Part shown: positions 43,721-51,089 of the stretch, one piece after another
Numbering within the stretch: the first letter of the stretch is position 1
Layout of the letters: every line of letters begins with the position of its first letter
From: Alphaproteobacteria bacterium
Lineage (GTDB): Bacteria > Pseudomonadota > Alphaproteobacteria > Rhizobiales > Xanthobacteraceae
Assembly: GCA_005884685.1 (NCBI GenBank)
Contig: VBAH01000077.1
Span: 1 to 64,000, forward strand
Direction of reading: 5' to 3'
DNA length: 64,000 bases
Made by a program: the position numbers and the translations under genes
Notes under the pieces: model-generated
What the model was told of the DNA's origin: nothing
What the model saw: the letters and a program-made list of their open reading frames with translations, nothing else
The model's database searches: none

Positions 43721-43922
43721 TCGGCGCCAACCCTCCCCATAGCCCGTCGAAGACGGGCGTAAACGCCCTTTTGGGGGGAGGGTCGACCCTCGCGCCAGCG
43801 AGCGGCGGGGTGGGGTGCTGAACCTCACCCCTGACTCCAAATTCGCCAATTCACCGTCACCCCACCCCGGATCGCATCGCTTCGCGATGCTCACCGACCC
43901 TCCCCCTCCAGGGGAGCGCGAA
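43721..43922. repeat. Dispersed palindromic repeat cluster
   Basis: Nested inverted repeats between the small genes and g4: ACCCTCCCCATAGCCC... TTTTGGGGGGAGGGTCG, and AATTCACCGTCACCCCACCC with GACCCTCCCCCTCCAGGGGA. It contains the same CGTCGAAGACGGGCGT(A/G)AACGCCC core seen at 49573. Such units are common in rhizobia; the last one supplies the purine-rich sequence before the g4 start. Confidence 0.75.
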
Positions 43923-43931
43923 GGATCACGC

Positions 43932-44591
43932 ATGCTCTCACCCCACCAGCAACTCGCCGCGCAAGTCTTCCGCCCGCGCACCACGATCGAGCCGGACGGC
44001 ACGGTGGAAGGCTACGCCAGCCTGTTCGGCGAGCTCGACGCGGCGCGCGACATGGTGATGCCCGGTGCGTTTGCCCGCACGTTGAAGCTGCGCGGCGTGC
44101 GCCGCGTGCCGATGCTGTTCCAGCACGATCCGGCTGAGCCGGTCGGCGTGTGGCTCGAGCTGACGGAAGATTTCCGCGGCTTACGCGCGCGCGGCAAGCT
44201 CATCCCCGAAGTCGCGCGCGCGCGCGAACTGTTCGCGCTGGTCAGGTCCGGCGCGGTCGACGGGCTCTCGATCGGCTTTCGCACCGTGAAGGGGCGCGTC
44301 GATCCCGCAAGTCGCGTGCGAAAAATCATCGATCTCGACCTGTGGGAGATTTCCATCGTCACGTTCCCGCTGCTCGCGGGAGCGCGCGTCCGCGCGGTCG
44401 AGGGCACGGTTTCCTCCCCGCCGCAGCTCTCATACGCGCGGGCGCGCGCCGAGCGGGAATGGAGCGCGGTGCGCGGCGGCGTAGCGCGCGCTGTACCGGC
44501 CGGTGAGCTCGCCGGACGCGCCAGCCGCCGCGTTGCCGAAGCGCGCCCGATCACACCTCGGGCGACGTGCAGGTCCGCGCGAACAGGTTGA
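43932..44591 (+). CDS. GTA g4: prohead protease (HK97 family)
   Basis: A 219-residue S14/U35-type prohead protease that trims the capsid protein during assembly. Visible motifs: GYASLFGELDAARDMVMPGA, the catalytic His in PMLFQHDPAEPVG, Ser in VDGLSIGFRTVKG and the acidic/Trp segment LDLWEISIVTFPLL. The conserved domain ends by about residue 160. The last 50 residues (REWSAVRGGVARAV...) read like out-of-family sequence and overlap, antisense, the Cys-rich gene at 44551, suggesting the 3' end was changed by cassette insertion. ATG at 43932 chosen. Confidence 0.88.
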   Translation: MLSPHQQLAAQVFRPRTTIEPDGTVEGYASLFGELDAARDMVMPGAFARTLKLRGVRRVPMLFQHDPAEPVGVWLELTEDFRGLRARGKLIPEVARARELFALVRSGAVDGLSIGFRTVKGRVDPASRVRKIIDLDLWEISIVTFPLLAGARVRAVEGTVSSPPQLSYARARAEREWSAVRGGVARAVPAGELAGRASRRVAEARPITPRATCRSARTG

Positions 44592-44841
44592 ACGGGAACA
44601 GGCCGCCGCCGCCGGTGGTGCAGCCGTGCGCACCGATGCCCGCACTGCACGGCCAGAACAGGAAGCAGAACCCGATGTACACGCCATCCTCGCAGCGGAA
44701 CTCGGAGAAGAATCCGCATTTGGTGAAGCACGTGCGCGGCGCGCCGGGTACGCTGCCGCCGCCGCCCGAGGTGGCGAGGGAGCCCAAGCTGGCCGCCAGG
44801 TAAGCCAACGCGAGCAAGATCGCACCGATGATCCAGGGCAT
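44551..44841 (-). CDS. Small cysteine-rich membrane-anchored protein
   Basis: A 96-residue protein on the minus strand: N-terminal membrane helix (MPWIIGAILLALAYLAASLG), glycine linker, then eight cysteines in about 60 residues (RTCFTKCGFF, FRCEDG, GFCFLFWPCSAG, AHGCTTGG, RTCTSPEV). The pattern suggests disulfides or metal binding in the periplasm. It overlaps the 3' end of g4 by 41 bases. A CGGGAGGATTCAC site precedes the ATG. No family recognised. Confidence 0.55.
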   Translation of the reverse strand: MPWIIGAILLALAYLAASLGSLATSGGGGSVPGAPRTCFTKCGFFSEFRCEDGVYIGFCFLFWPCSAGIGAHGCTTGGGGLFPFNLFARTCTSPEV

Positions 44842-45002
44842 GTGAATCCTCCCGAGGCTGAGAACCGTTGAGGCGTTCTTATCGTAGTTGCAATAGAAAA
44901 AACATACAAGCTTGGGCCGATCCGGCCGCCGCCCGCTTTTGCCGGCGCGCGATGCGACCTGCGGGTCGGCCGCCGGCCGGGTGCGCGACACGCCCGTCGG
45001 GT

Positions 45003-45106
45003 GAATTGAGCGTAGCCCGGCTTGAGCGGAGCGAAAGCCGGGATCGTCGCCTCCATCGAGTTGGCCCCTGATTTCGCTCCGCTCAATCCAGGCTACACAC
45101 CAACTG
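45003..45106. repeat. Dispersed palindromic repeat
   Basis: GCGTAGCCCGGCTTGAGCGG, AGCGAAAGCCGGG at the left and ATTTCGCTCCGCTCAATCCA with GGCTAC at the right, forming an inverted repeat just before the toxin header gene at 45115. A second copy with the same left arm is at 46450-46543. Confidence 0.75.
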
Positions 45107-45114
45107 AGACCTTC

Positions 45115-45729
45115 ATGTCCTACGCCCATCCGATCTGGCTTGCAGGCCGGCGCAAATACTGGACGCAGCCCGACGCCTGGCGCTTCGCAGCCCCCGGCTC
45201 GCCCGAGGCGAAGATGCCGGGCTGGCTCGACCCGTGGATGACGCGCGTGCGTGCGAAGGAGGCCGCCGAGGAGGAGGCACGCGCGCATGCGGCGGCGGAG
45301 CAGGAGGAATTCGAGCGCGAGGTATTGGCCCTGCGCCACGACTTCGCGAAGCTCAAGCTTGAACACGAGCTGTGGTGTTGCGAGCAGAAATACAGCCCCA
45401 GCCAGCCGCGCGTGCCGGCGGGCAATCCCGATGGCGGGCAGTGGACGAGCGGCGCGCGCGCCGTTGGCGCGGCGGCGGCAGCCAGCCCACTCGCCGATGC
45501 GGCGGAGCAGACGGTGCTGAGCGACGCGACACCCGATCCGATCGTGCCCGGTGTGCAATCGGCCAACGTCATTCGAATCTGCATGGCCGGCACAAGATCG
45601 ATTAGCTCGGATCGATGGGGCAACACCACAAACTGGTGGGTCGAGTACACCTGCGCTGATGGTTTCTCATTTAAGCGGTATGGATTCGGTGGTAAGATTG
45701 ACCCGTTCGTCACCGATCCACGGTACTAA
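45115..45729 (+). CDS. GTA-embedded polymorphic toxin-like protein, type 2 header, unknown C-terminal domain
   Basis: A 204-residue protein: header MSYAHPIWLAGRRKYWTQPD (1-20) through MPGWLDPWMTRVRAKEAAEE, charged helix (about 45-90), linker YSPSQPRVPAGNPDGGQWT (93-111), an Ala-rich stretch with VLSDATPD and a short C-terminal domain (about 148-204; RSISSDRWGNTTNWWVEYTC). The C-terminal piece is small and not recognised. Its header is 80% or more identical by eye to the 55034 protein, whose C terminus is unrelated. It lies between g4 and g5, 386 bases behind the annotated g4 stop. Confidence 0.65.
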   Translation: MSYAHPIWLAGRRKYWTQPDAWRFAAPGSPEAKMPGWLDPWMTRVRAKEAAEEEARAHAAAEQEEFEREVLALRHDFAKLKLEHELWCCEQKYSPSQPRVPAGNPDGGQWTSGARAVGAAAAASPLADAAEQTVLSDATPDPIVPGVQSANVIRICMAGTRSISSDRWGNTTNWWVEYTCADGFSFKRYGFGGKIDPFVTDPRY

Positions 45730-45769
45730 CTTTATGCCGGAAGACAATTGTTGATGACGGGAGGCGCGG

Positions 45770-46141
45770 ATGTTCGACGGCAAGAACCTTCTTAAAACCG
45801 AATATGTGGCGCCCGGCGCGGTCAAGCTATCAGCAGCAGCCCTGCAATACGCGCGTGATTTTATAAGGACCGTGGCCGCAGTGCACGGCGATAATTACGT
45901 GGCTGCATTCGATTGGGCGCAGTCTGTTACCATTCGACGCTCGCCCGACACGACACCTGAACCGATCGAGGATTGTCTGATGCTCGGCGCATCTGAGCGG
46001 AGTGATGTGCCGCCAGAATCGATTCATAGGGTCGATGGAGTGGAATTCGTGATCGAGTTGCCCAGTGAGATCTTGCGCGCGAGCACTCAACGAGTCATCG
46101 ATTTTGACACGAGCGTCATGTTCAAACTTGTCCTGCGTTGA
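45770..46141 (+). CDS. Immunity-like protein of the 45115 cassette
   Basis: A 123-residue soluble protein (VKLSAAALQYARDFIRTVAA, then GDNYVAAFDWAQSVTIRR, ending TSVMFKLVLR). Similar proteins with an AFDWA...VRR core are, by memory, frequent in rhizobia without a known function. The 40-base spacing behind the toxin, the size and a GGGAGGCGCGG start signal support an immunity role; this is inference. Confidence 0.55.
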   Translation: MFDGKNLLKTEYVAPGAVKLSAAALQYARDFIRTVAAVHGDNYVAAFDWAQSVTIRRSPDTTPEPIEDCLMLGASERSDVPPESIHRVDGVEFVIELPSEILRASTQRVIDFDTSVMFKLVLR

Positions 46142-46172
46142 GGCTGTAGGCGCAATGTGAGAAGCCTCTCAC

Positions 46173-46466
46173 GTGATCCGATGCGAGATCATCAGCGTTT
46201 TTCGAATTGAAATCTATCAGGATGGCGTCGTATTGGGCGTGCGAGTGCGTGGGAAGAAGAAATATCTAATGTACAAGGCGTTCCTGAATGAGTTGGAGGC
46301 TCGCCATTATCATCCCGCGATGCTCCCACGCCCGGTCCCCGATCCTGGTCACGACATGTACATGCTGAGCAAGGAGCAGCTGGCCGCCTTCGGGAGATTC
46401 ACGCAAAATGCCTCGCGGCTCGCGCGTGGGTTTCCTGTCAAGAATAGCAAGCGTAGCCCGGCTTGA
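46173..46466 (+). CDS. Unknown small protein, second accessory gene of the cassette
   Basis: A 97-residue protein (IISVFRIEIYQDGVVLGVRV, RGKKKYLMYKAFLNELEARH) with an acceptable start and lower GC than the GTA genes. No family recognised. Its 3' end runs into the palindromic repeat at 46450. It may be a second immunity gene or a leftover. Confidence 0.45.
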   Translation: MIRCEIISVFRIEIYQDGVVLGVRVRGKKKYLMYKAFLNELEARHYHPAMLPRPVPDPGHDMYMLSKEQLAAFGRFTQNASRLARGFPVKNSKRSPA

Positions 46467-46543
46467 GCGGAGCGAAAGCCGGGAAGACGGCAACCTTCGG
46501 CAACACTGCCCCCGCATTTCGCTGACGCTCAATGCGGGCTACG
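46450..46543. repeat. Dispersed palindromic repeat, second copy
   Basis: Begins GCGTAGCCCGGCTTGAGCGG as at 45003 and closes with CATTTCGCTGACGCTCAATG and GCGGGCTACG. With the copy at 45003 it brackets the 45115-46466 toxin cassette as a pair of direct repeats. Confidence 0.75.
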
Positions 46544-46659
46544 GGCTGCGCGCTGTTGAAGCCGCATCCGCCGAAAAACAACCTGACGAATCCGACGAAT
46601 TTCCGCGTCGCTTGTCGCGCCGCGCACTCACGCACGTCCAACGCAAAGGAGAAAACACG

Positions 46660-47892
46660 ATGGACATGGAAATCTTGAACCGCGCGCCGGAGCAGAAGGC
46701 CGGCGTGCCCGCCGAGCCCTACTGCACGCATGAGGACGTGCAACGCATCTTCGAGTCTTACAAGCAGGAGAACGAGACGCGCCTTGCCGAGATCACAAAA
46801 GGCAAGCGCGATCCCCTGACGGAAGAGAAGATGGCGCGGATGGACGCGCGCATCGACAGCCTGACGGTCAAATCCGCCCGTCCGGCACTCGCCTCCGAGC
46901 GCAAGGACTCAGCCGAGGCGCGTGAGCACAAGGCTGCGTTCGACGACTACGTGCGCCACGGCGAGAGCGCCAACCTGCGCGCGCTCGAGGTGAAGGCGAT
47001 GTCGGTCGGCTCGAATCCGGACGGCGGCTACACGGTGCCGTTCGAGACGGAGAGGACGATCAGCGAGCGTCTCACCTTGATCTCGCCGATCCGCGGCATC
47101 GCCGGCGTGCGACAGATCTCGGGGAACGTGTACAAGAAGCCGTTCATGACCGCGGGCCCGGCGGCCGGCTGGGTTGGCGAGACCGACGTGCGCGCGCAGA
47201 CCGCGTCGGCGACGCTTGCCGAGCTGCAATTCCCCGCGATGGAGCTCTACGCCCAGCCGGCCGCGACCGCGACCCTGCTGGAGGACTCCGCCGTCAACAT
47301 CGACGATTGGCTCGCCCAGGAGGTCGAGCAGGTGTTCGCCACGCAGGAGGGCGCCGCCTTCGTCAACGGCGACGGCACCAACAAGCCGAAGGGCTTCCTG
47401 CAGTACACGACCGTGGCCGAGGCCTCGTGGGCCTGGACCAAGATCGGCTACGTCGCAACCGGGACGGCCGGCGCCTTCGATGCCGATGCACCGATCGATG
47501 CGGTGATCGATCTCGTCTATGCGCTCAAGGCCGGCTACCGCCAGAACGCCACCTTCGTGATGAACCGCAAGACGCAGGCTGCGGTTCGCAAGCTCAAGGA
47601 CGCCGACGGGCAGTATCTCTGGCAGCCGCCGACGCAGCAGGATGGCCGCGCGACGTTGCTCACGTATCCGTTGGTCGAGGCGGAGGACATGCCGGATATC
47701 GCCGCGAACGCGTTCGCCATCGCGTTCGGCGATTTCAAGCGCGGCTATCTGGTGGTCGACCGGCAGGGCGTGCGCGTGCTGCGCGATCCGTTCACCGCCA
47801 AGCCCTACGTCCTGTTCTACACGACCAAGCGGGTCGGCGGCGGCGTGCAGGACTTCGACGCGATCAAGCTCTTGAAGTTCGCGGCGAGCTAG
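46660..47892 (+). CDS. GTA g5: major capsid protein (HK97 fold)
   Basis: A 410-residue HK97-family capsid protein. The N-terminal 95 residues form a scaffold-like charged helix (VQRIFESYKQENETRLAEIT) that g4 removes. The mature part begins around ARPALASERKDS and contains VGSNPDGGYTVPFETERTIS, PAAGWVGETDVRAQTASATL, VNGDGTNKPKGFL and the P-domain end KRGYLVVDRQGVRVLRDPF. AAAGGAG precedes ATG 46660. The last 37 codons recur as fragments at 49431 and 50991. Confidence 0.92.
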   Translation: MDMEILNRAPEQKAGVPAEPYCTHEDVQRIFESYKQENETRLAEITKGKRDPLTEEKMARMDARIDSLTVKSARPALASERKDSAEAREHKAAFDDYVRHGESANLRALEVKAMSVGSNPDGGYTVPFETERTISERLTLISPIRGIAGVRQISGNVYKKPFMTAGPAAGWVGETDVRAQTASATLAELQFPAMELYAQPAATATLLEDSAVNIDDWLAQEVEQVFATQEGAAFVNGDGTNKPKGFLQYTTVAEASWAWTKIGYVATGTAGAFDADAPIDAVIDLVYALKAGYRQNATFVMNRKTQAAVRKLKDADGQYLWQPPTQQDGRATLLTYPLVEAEDMPDIAANAFAIAFGDFKRGYLVVDRQGVRVLRDPFTAKPYVLFYTTKRVGGGVQDFDAIKLLKFAAS

Positions 47893-47911
47893 GCGCACCG
47901 CTGTTCCTTCG

Positions 47912-48000
47912 TCATGCCCGCGCTTGTCGCGGGCATCCACGACTTGCTTTCTCATTGTGGGCCAAGACGTGGATGGCCGGGTCAAGCCCGGCCATGACGG
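47912..48000. repeat. Dispersed palindromic repeat behind g5
   Basis: CGTCATGCCCGCGCTTGTCG, CGGGCATCCACG at the left and CGTGGATGGCCGGGTCAAGC, CCGGCCATGACG at the right. The unit is repeated at 49556-49677, in the same position relative to a capsid 3' end and a type 3 header, so it belongs to the duplicated segment. Confidence 0.8.
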
Positions 48001-48096
48001 GGACCGGTGAGCGCGAGGGCGGACACGCTTCGCCCCCGCTTCGCGGGGGGCATGCTTTGCCCGCCCGACATTTTCCTTCCGTGCCGGACTATTCCC

Positions 48097-48969
48097 ATGG
48101 ACCCGACGAATCCGGTTTGGCGGCGTCACGACCGGCACCGCTTCATCCGCCACGACGCGCATCGTTTTTTCACGCCGCTCGGCAACGCGAAACGGCGCGC
48201 AGTCGAAGCGAGCGAAGCCGCACGGAAGGCTCAGGAAGTCGAAGCGGCGGAGCAGGCAGCGTTCGAGCGCGAGCTGGCAGCGCTGCGCGACGATTTCGCG
48301 GAGCGAAAGCTTGAATACGAACTGCGCCGCTTTCAGCAGAAGTATAGCCCCGAGCAGCCGCGCGCGCCCAAAGGGAATCCCGACGGCGGGCAGTGGACGC
48401 GCGACGCCGGCAAGGTCGGGAGCGAGGCGGCGTTCCGCCCGGGCGAGCCCGGCTGGCATGACTATCAGGCCGGCCCCAATCTCGTGTGCGCAGGCGGGTG
48501 CTCGCGCGAGGAAATGGTTGATCAGTTCGCGCGCTTCTCGTTGCCCGGGGCCGATCCCTCGATGCTGATCGAGGACGGCGCAACATATCGGGTCCACATC
48601 CCCGGCACCGACCGCTATGTCGGCGACATTCGGACGCGGGTCGAGAACGACGGGTTGACCATTGAGAACCGGACGGTGCCGGGCCATATCTTCTTCGACG
48701 GCATGGTCACACGGCAGCTTACGCAAACGCGCGATGGTGCCTGGTATGTGACGACGCGCGGTCTGGGGAATAATGTCGAACCCGGAATTAACATCGTAAA
48801 TCAGCTGGTTGGTCCGGAGGTCTTCAATGAGCTCGACCGGCAAATGCGCGCGAACATCGAGCGGCATCACGGGAAAGGGATTTTGGATCTGGCAAGCAAT
48901 CGCATGGACGGCGGTCGCCGCCCTTGCCAGCGCAATGCTGCTTTGGGAGAGCGGGATGAAGTTCGTTAG
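48097..48969 (+). CDS. GTA-embedded polymorphic toxin-like protein, type 3 header, unknown C-terminal domain
   Basis: A 290-residue protein: header MDPTNPVWRRHDRHRFIRHD (1-20) then AHRFFTPLGNAKRR, charged helix (about 33-80), linker YSPEQPRAPKGNPDGGQWT (83-101). A 185-residue C-terminal domain follows, with GPNLVCAGGCSREEMVDQFA, IPGTDRYVGDIRTR, TVPGHIFFDGMV and NIERHHGKGILDL. I cannot name the domain; the His residues late in it could be catalytic. It lies behind g5. An immunity-like gene begins inside its last 143 bases. The final 40 residues read as low-quality basic sequence, so the natural C terminus may be shorter. Confidence 0.65.
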   Translation: MDPTNPVWRRHDRHRFIRHDAHRFFTPLGNAKRRAVEASEAARKAQEVEAAEQAAFERELAALRDDFAERKLEYELRRFQQKYSPEQPRAPKGNPDGGQWTRDAGKVGSEAAFRPGEPGWHDYQAGPNLVCAGGCSREEMVDQFARFSLPGADPSMLIEDGATYRVHIPGTDRYVGDIRTRVENDGLTIENRTVPGHIFFDGMVTRQLTQTRDGAWYVTTRGLGNNVEPGINIVNQLVGPEVFNELDRQMRANIERHHGKGILDLASNRMDGGRRPCQRNAALGERDEVR

Positions 48970-49330
48970 GTACGAATCCATTTCCCCGATACGTTTTTTC
49001 GACCTCCGCATCGAGCGGAGCGCACGCGATCAGGTTGTTGCGCAGATGTGGGGGTATGGCGAGGCCTTCGGTTTCAGGATGCTCGTCAAGAACTACAGGG
49101 CTAAGCCGGACGACATGTTCTTCCAGATGTGGCGCCCTGATGTTGATCTGCTTGCCTCGAACGACTCCGACACCGGGGCGAGGGATATCAAGATTGGAAT
49201 TGGCTTCTATCCAAAGCGCGGCCAGCGGCCGCCATCCCCAGAGAATGTTACGCCGTTAGTTGAGGGCCTGCGGCAGTTTCTCGACAAGGTCCCGGGCGCG
49301 GCGATCACCGAGGTCACCGCGCAGCGGTAA
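48827..49330 (+). CDS. Membrane-anchored immunity-like protein of the 48097 cassette
   Basis: A 167-residue protein. CCGGAGG 6 bases before ATG 48827 is the best start signal; it makes an N-terminal part with a membrane helix (FWIWQAIAWTAVAALASAML, about 26-45) encoded across the toxin 3' end. The rest is soluble: FRMLVKNYRAKPDDMFFQMW, IGIGFYPKRGQRPP, LVEGLRQFLDKVPGA. An alternative start at 48956 would remove the helix. A broken relative lies at 51129-51424. A terminator follows at once. Confidence 0.6.
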   Translation: MSSTGKCARTSSGITGKGFWIWQAIAWTAVAALASAMLLWESGMKFVRYESISPIRFFDLRIERSARDQVVAQMWGYGEAFGFRMLVKNYRAKPDDMFFQMWRPDVDLLASNDSDTGARDIKIGIGFYPKRGQRPPSPENVTPLVEGLRQFLDKVPGAAITEVTAQR

Positions 49331-49365
49331 GTGACGGCGCACATCGTGCGAATCGGAGAATCAAA

Positions 49366-49395
49366 ACCCGGCGCGGATCGCTCCGCGCCGTTTTG
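49366..49395 (+). terminator. Rho-independent terminator behind the 48097 cassette
   Basis: Perfect 8-base stem GGCGCGGA / TCCGCGCC (49370-49377 and 49382-49389) with a 4-base loop TCGC, then GTTTT. AAAAC upstream makes it potentially bidirectional. The same stem recurs at 51465, behind the broken relative of the immunity gene. Confidence 0.8.
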
Positions 49396-49430
49396 TCCTG
49401 ACCTCCGACGAATTGGTTAATGCGCTTCTG

Positions 49431-49541
49431 CGCGATCCGTTCACCGCCAAGCCCTACGTGCTGTTCTACACCACCAAGCGGGTTGGCGGCGGCGTGCAGG
49501 ACTTCGACGCGATCAAGCTGTTGAAGTTCGCAGCGAGCTGA
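49431..49541 (+). pseudogene. Fragment of the g5 capsid gene 3' end, copy 1
   Basis: 111 bases encoding the last 36 residues of the capsid protein and a stop (RDPFTAKPYVLFYTTKRVGG, then GVQDFDAIKLLKFAAS), almost identical to 47782-47892. Upstream homology starts at about 49422 and is abrupt. It has no start of its own. It precedes the second type 3 header cassette, just as g5 precedes the first. Confidence 0.9.
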
Positions 49542-49555
49542 ACGACTGCTGGTCT

Positions 49556-49677
49556 TTCGTCATGCCCGGCCGTAGCCCGTCGAAGACGGGCGTGAACGCC
49601 CTTATGGCCGGGCATCCACGGCTTACTTTCTCCTCGCGCCAAGACGTGGATGGCCGGGTCAAGCCCGGCCATGACGA
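49556..49677. repeat. Dispersed palindromic repeat, copy within the duplicated segment
   Basis: CGTCATGCCCGGCCGTAGCC, with a CGTCGAAGACGGGCGT core as at 43735, and the right arm AAGACGTGGATGGCCGGGTC, AAGCCCGGCCATGACG identical to the one at 47965-48000. It is in the same relative place as the repeat at 47912. Confidence 0.8.
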
Positions 49678-49694
49678 ATTCGCGAGAATCCCCC

Positions 49695-50596
49695 ATGGAC
49701 CCGACGAATCCGGTTTGGCGGCGTCACGACCGGCACCGCTTCATCCGCCACGACGCGCATCGTTTTTTTTCACGCCGCTCGGCAACGCGAAAAGGCGCGC
49801 CGCCCAAGCGGCGGAAGCGGCGCGGCACGAGCAGCAAGCCGAAGCGGCTAGGCAGGACGCATTTGACCGCGAGCTCTTCGCGCTGCGCCGCGAGTTGAAG
49901 CAGCTGCTGTCCGACTACGAACGCCAGCGCTTCGAGGACAAGTATCGGCCTGATCAGCCGCGCGATAGTCTCGGTCGTTGGACTGATGGCAGCAGTGCCG
50001 GCGGTCGAAACGATCCTATCTCGGACGCGACACCGGATAACGGCAATTCCCGGCGCGCAATACGCGCAGGGCCGCACCCGCGGTGCCGTAACCGTTCGAG
50101 TCGGAGGGCGAACGTTCGAGGTCGAGCCTGGGCAAGCCGCAAGGCTTGTTGAAGCGCAGACAAGAGCTGATGACGCAATCTCGCGCGTTCGAGAGTTGAT
50201 CCAAATTGGCGTCCGACACCAAGTTTCAAGGAAACCGTCGAGGGCAGTATCCGCTCCTACGAGGCCGAAGCCCAAGAGGCGCAGGCGCGCGCGAGCGAAC
50301 TTTCGCGTAAGGGCATTGGCCCCGGTCCTTTTGCGGGCGAATCCATCCCGGCCCGAGGGCCCGAGCGCAGCTTCACTACATCTGAACACGACGAGATCAA
50401 TCGCATTGGTGCTGAAACGGGCTGTCACACCTGTGGTACCAAGAGCGGAGGAACTCCCCTCGGCAACTTTGTAGTTGATCACCAGCCTCCAAGCGCGTTG
50501 AATTCGTTGGGCCGTTCTCAACAGCTTTATCCGCAATGTTTGACCTGCAGCCTGCGTCAAGGCGGCTGGATCACCGGTCGGAGACCATGGCGATGA
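49695..50596 (+). pseudogene. Frameshifted GTA-toxin gene, type 3 header with HNH-like C-terminal domain
   Basis: The header from ATG 49695 (MDPTNPVWRRHDRHRFIRHD) is DNA-identical to that at 48097 up to a T tract: eight T at 49763-49770 here, six there, so the frame shifts. In the shifted frame follow TPLGNAKRR, the helix and RPDQPRDSLGRWTDGSS. Further shifts near 50040 (after ISDATPDN) and 50205 are needed to read PGAQYAQGRTRGAVTVRVGG and then DPNWRPTPSFKETVEGSIRS. The end domain has GCHTCGTKSGG, VVDHQPPSALN and LYPQCLTCSL: a zinc-type Cys pair, a DH motif and a second Cys pair, as in HNH nucleases. The stop overlaps the immunity gene by 10 bases. Confidence 0.7.
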
Positions 50597-50955
50597 AATC
50601 GATTAGCGTCCCTATTCTAAACTCGCTCATTTTCATTCGCGATTCAAAGCTTGAGAATTTGCCGGAAATAGACGGCTTGACCGCTTATTGGGCGACGGAA
50701 TCCTGCGTTGCAGTAAGCTGCCTTCCGGACTCTGAGGGAAACACGACGATCACTATCGGTAGCGGAGCAGAAGTTGGACAGACGAAAAGCCCGTTGTTGG
50801 ATCAAAAAATTGAAACTCCGAGTCATATGATCCTTGTCGAAACCGTTGTCGCGAACGCACTTTTCAGTGCAAAGGTACCCAGTCCCCGGACACGTTTGAG
50901 AATCTGGACAAACGGTCACCGCGCGACCGATAGCGTCATCATAGCTCTAGATTAG
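50587..50955 (+). CDS. Immunity-like protein of the HNH cassette
   Basis: A 122-residue soluble protein (MAMKSISVPILNSLIFIRDS, LTAYWATESCVAVSCLPDSE, ending RATDSVIIALD), lower in GC than GTA genes. It starts inside the end of the HNH-like toxin frame (ATGGCGATGA), the tight coupling typical of toxin-immunity pairs. No family recognised. It appears intact although its toxin is broken. Confidence 0.55.
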   Translation: MAMKSISVPILNSLIFIRDSKLENLPEIDGLTAYWATESCVAVSCLPDSEGNTTITIGSGAEVGQTKSPLLDQKIETPSHMILVETVVANALFSAKVPSPRTRLRIWTNGHRATDSVIIALD

Positions 50956-50990
50956 GGTTTTCGGAGGATGCGTCACGCGCCGTGCTTGAG

Positions 50991-51080
50991 CCCTACGTGC
51001 TGTTCTATACGACCAAGCGTGTCGGCGGCGGCGTGCAGGACTTGGATGCGATCAAGCTCTTGAAGTTCGCGGCGAGCTAA
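50991..51080 (+). pseudogene. Fragment of the g5 capsid gene 3' end, copy 2
   Basis: 90 bases encoding the last 29 capsid residues and a stop (PYVLFYTTKRVGGGVQDLDA, then IKLLKFAAS). One residue differs from g5 (Leu for Phe). It begins abruptly after GTGCTTGAG. The remnant of an older immunity gene follows. Confidence 0.9.
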
Positions 51081-51089
51081 GCGGGGCGA

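Noticed and set aside
49986-50474. A separate 162-residue gene inside the HNH cassette
   Set aside because: Only part of it resembles the toxin (RTRGAVTVRVGG...), and homology leaves the frame near 50205; it is better explained as a piece of the frameshifted toxin.
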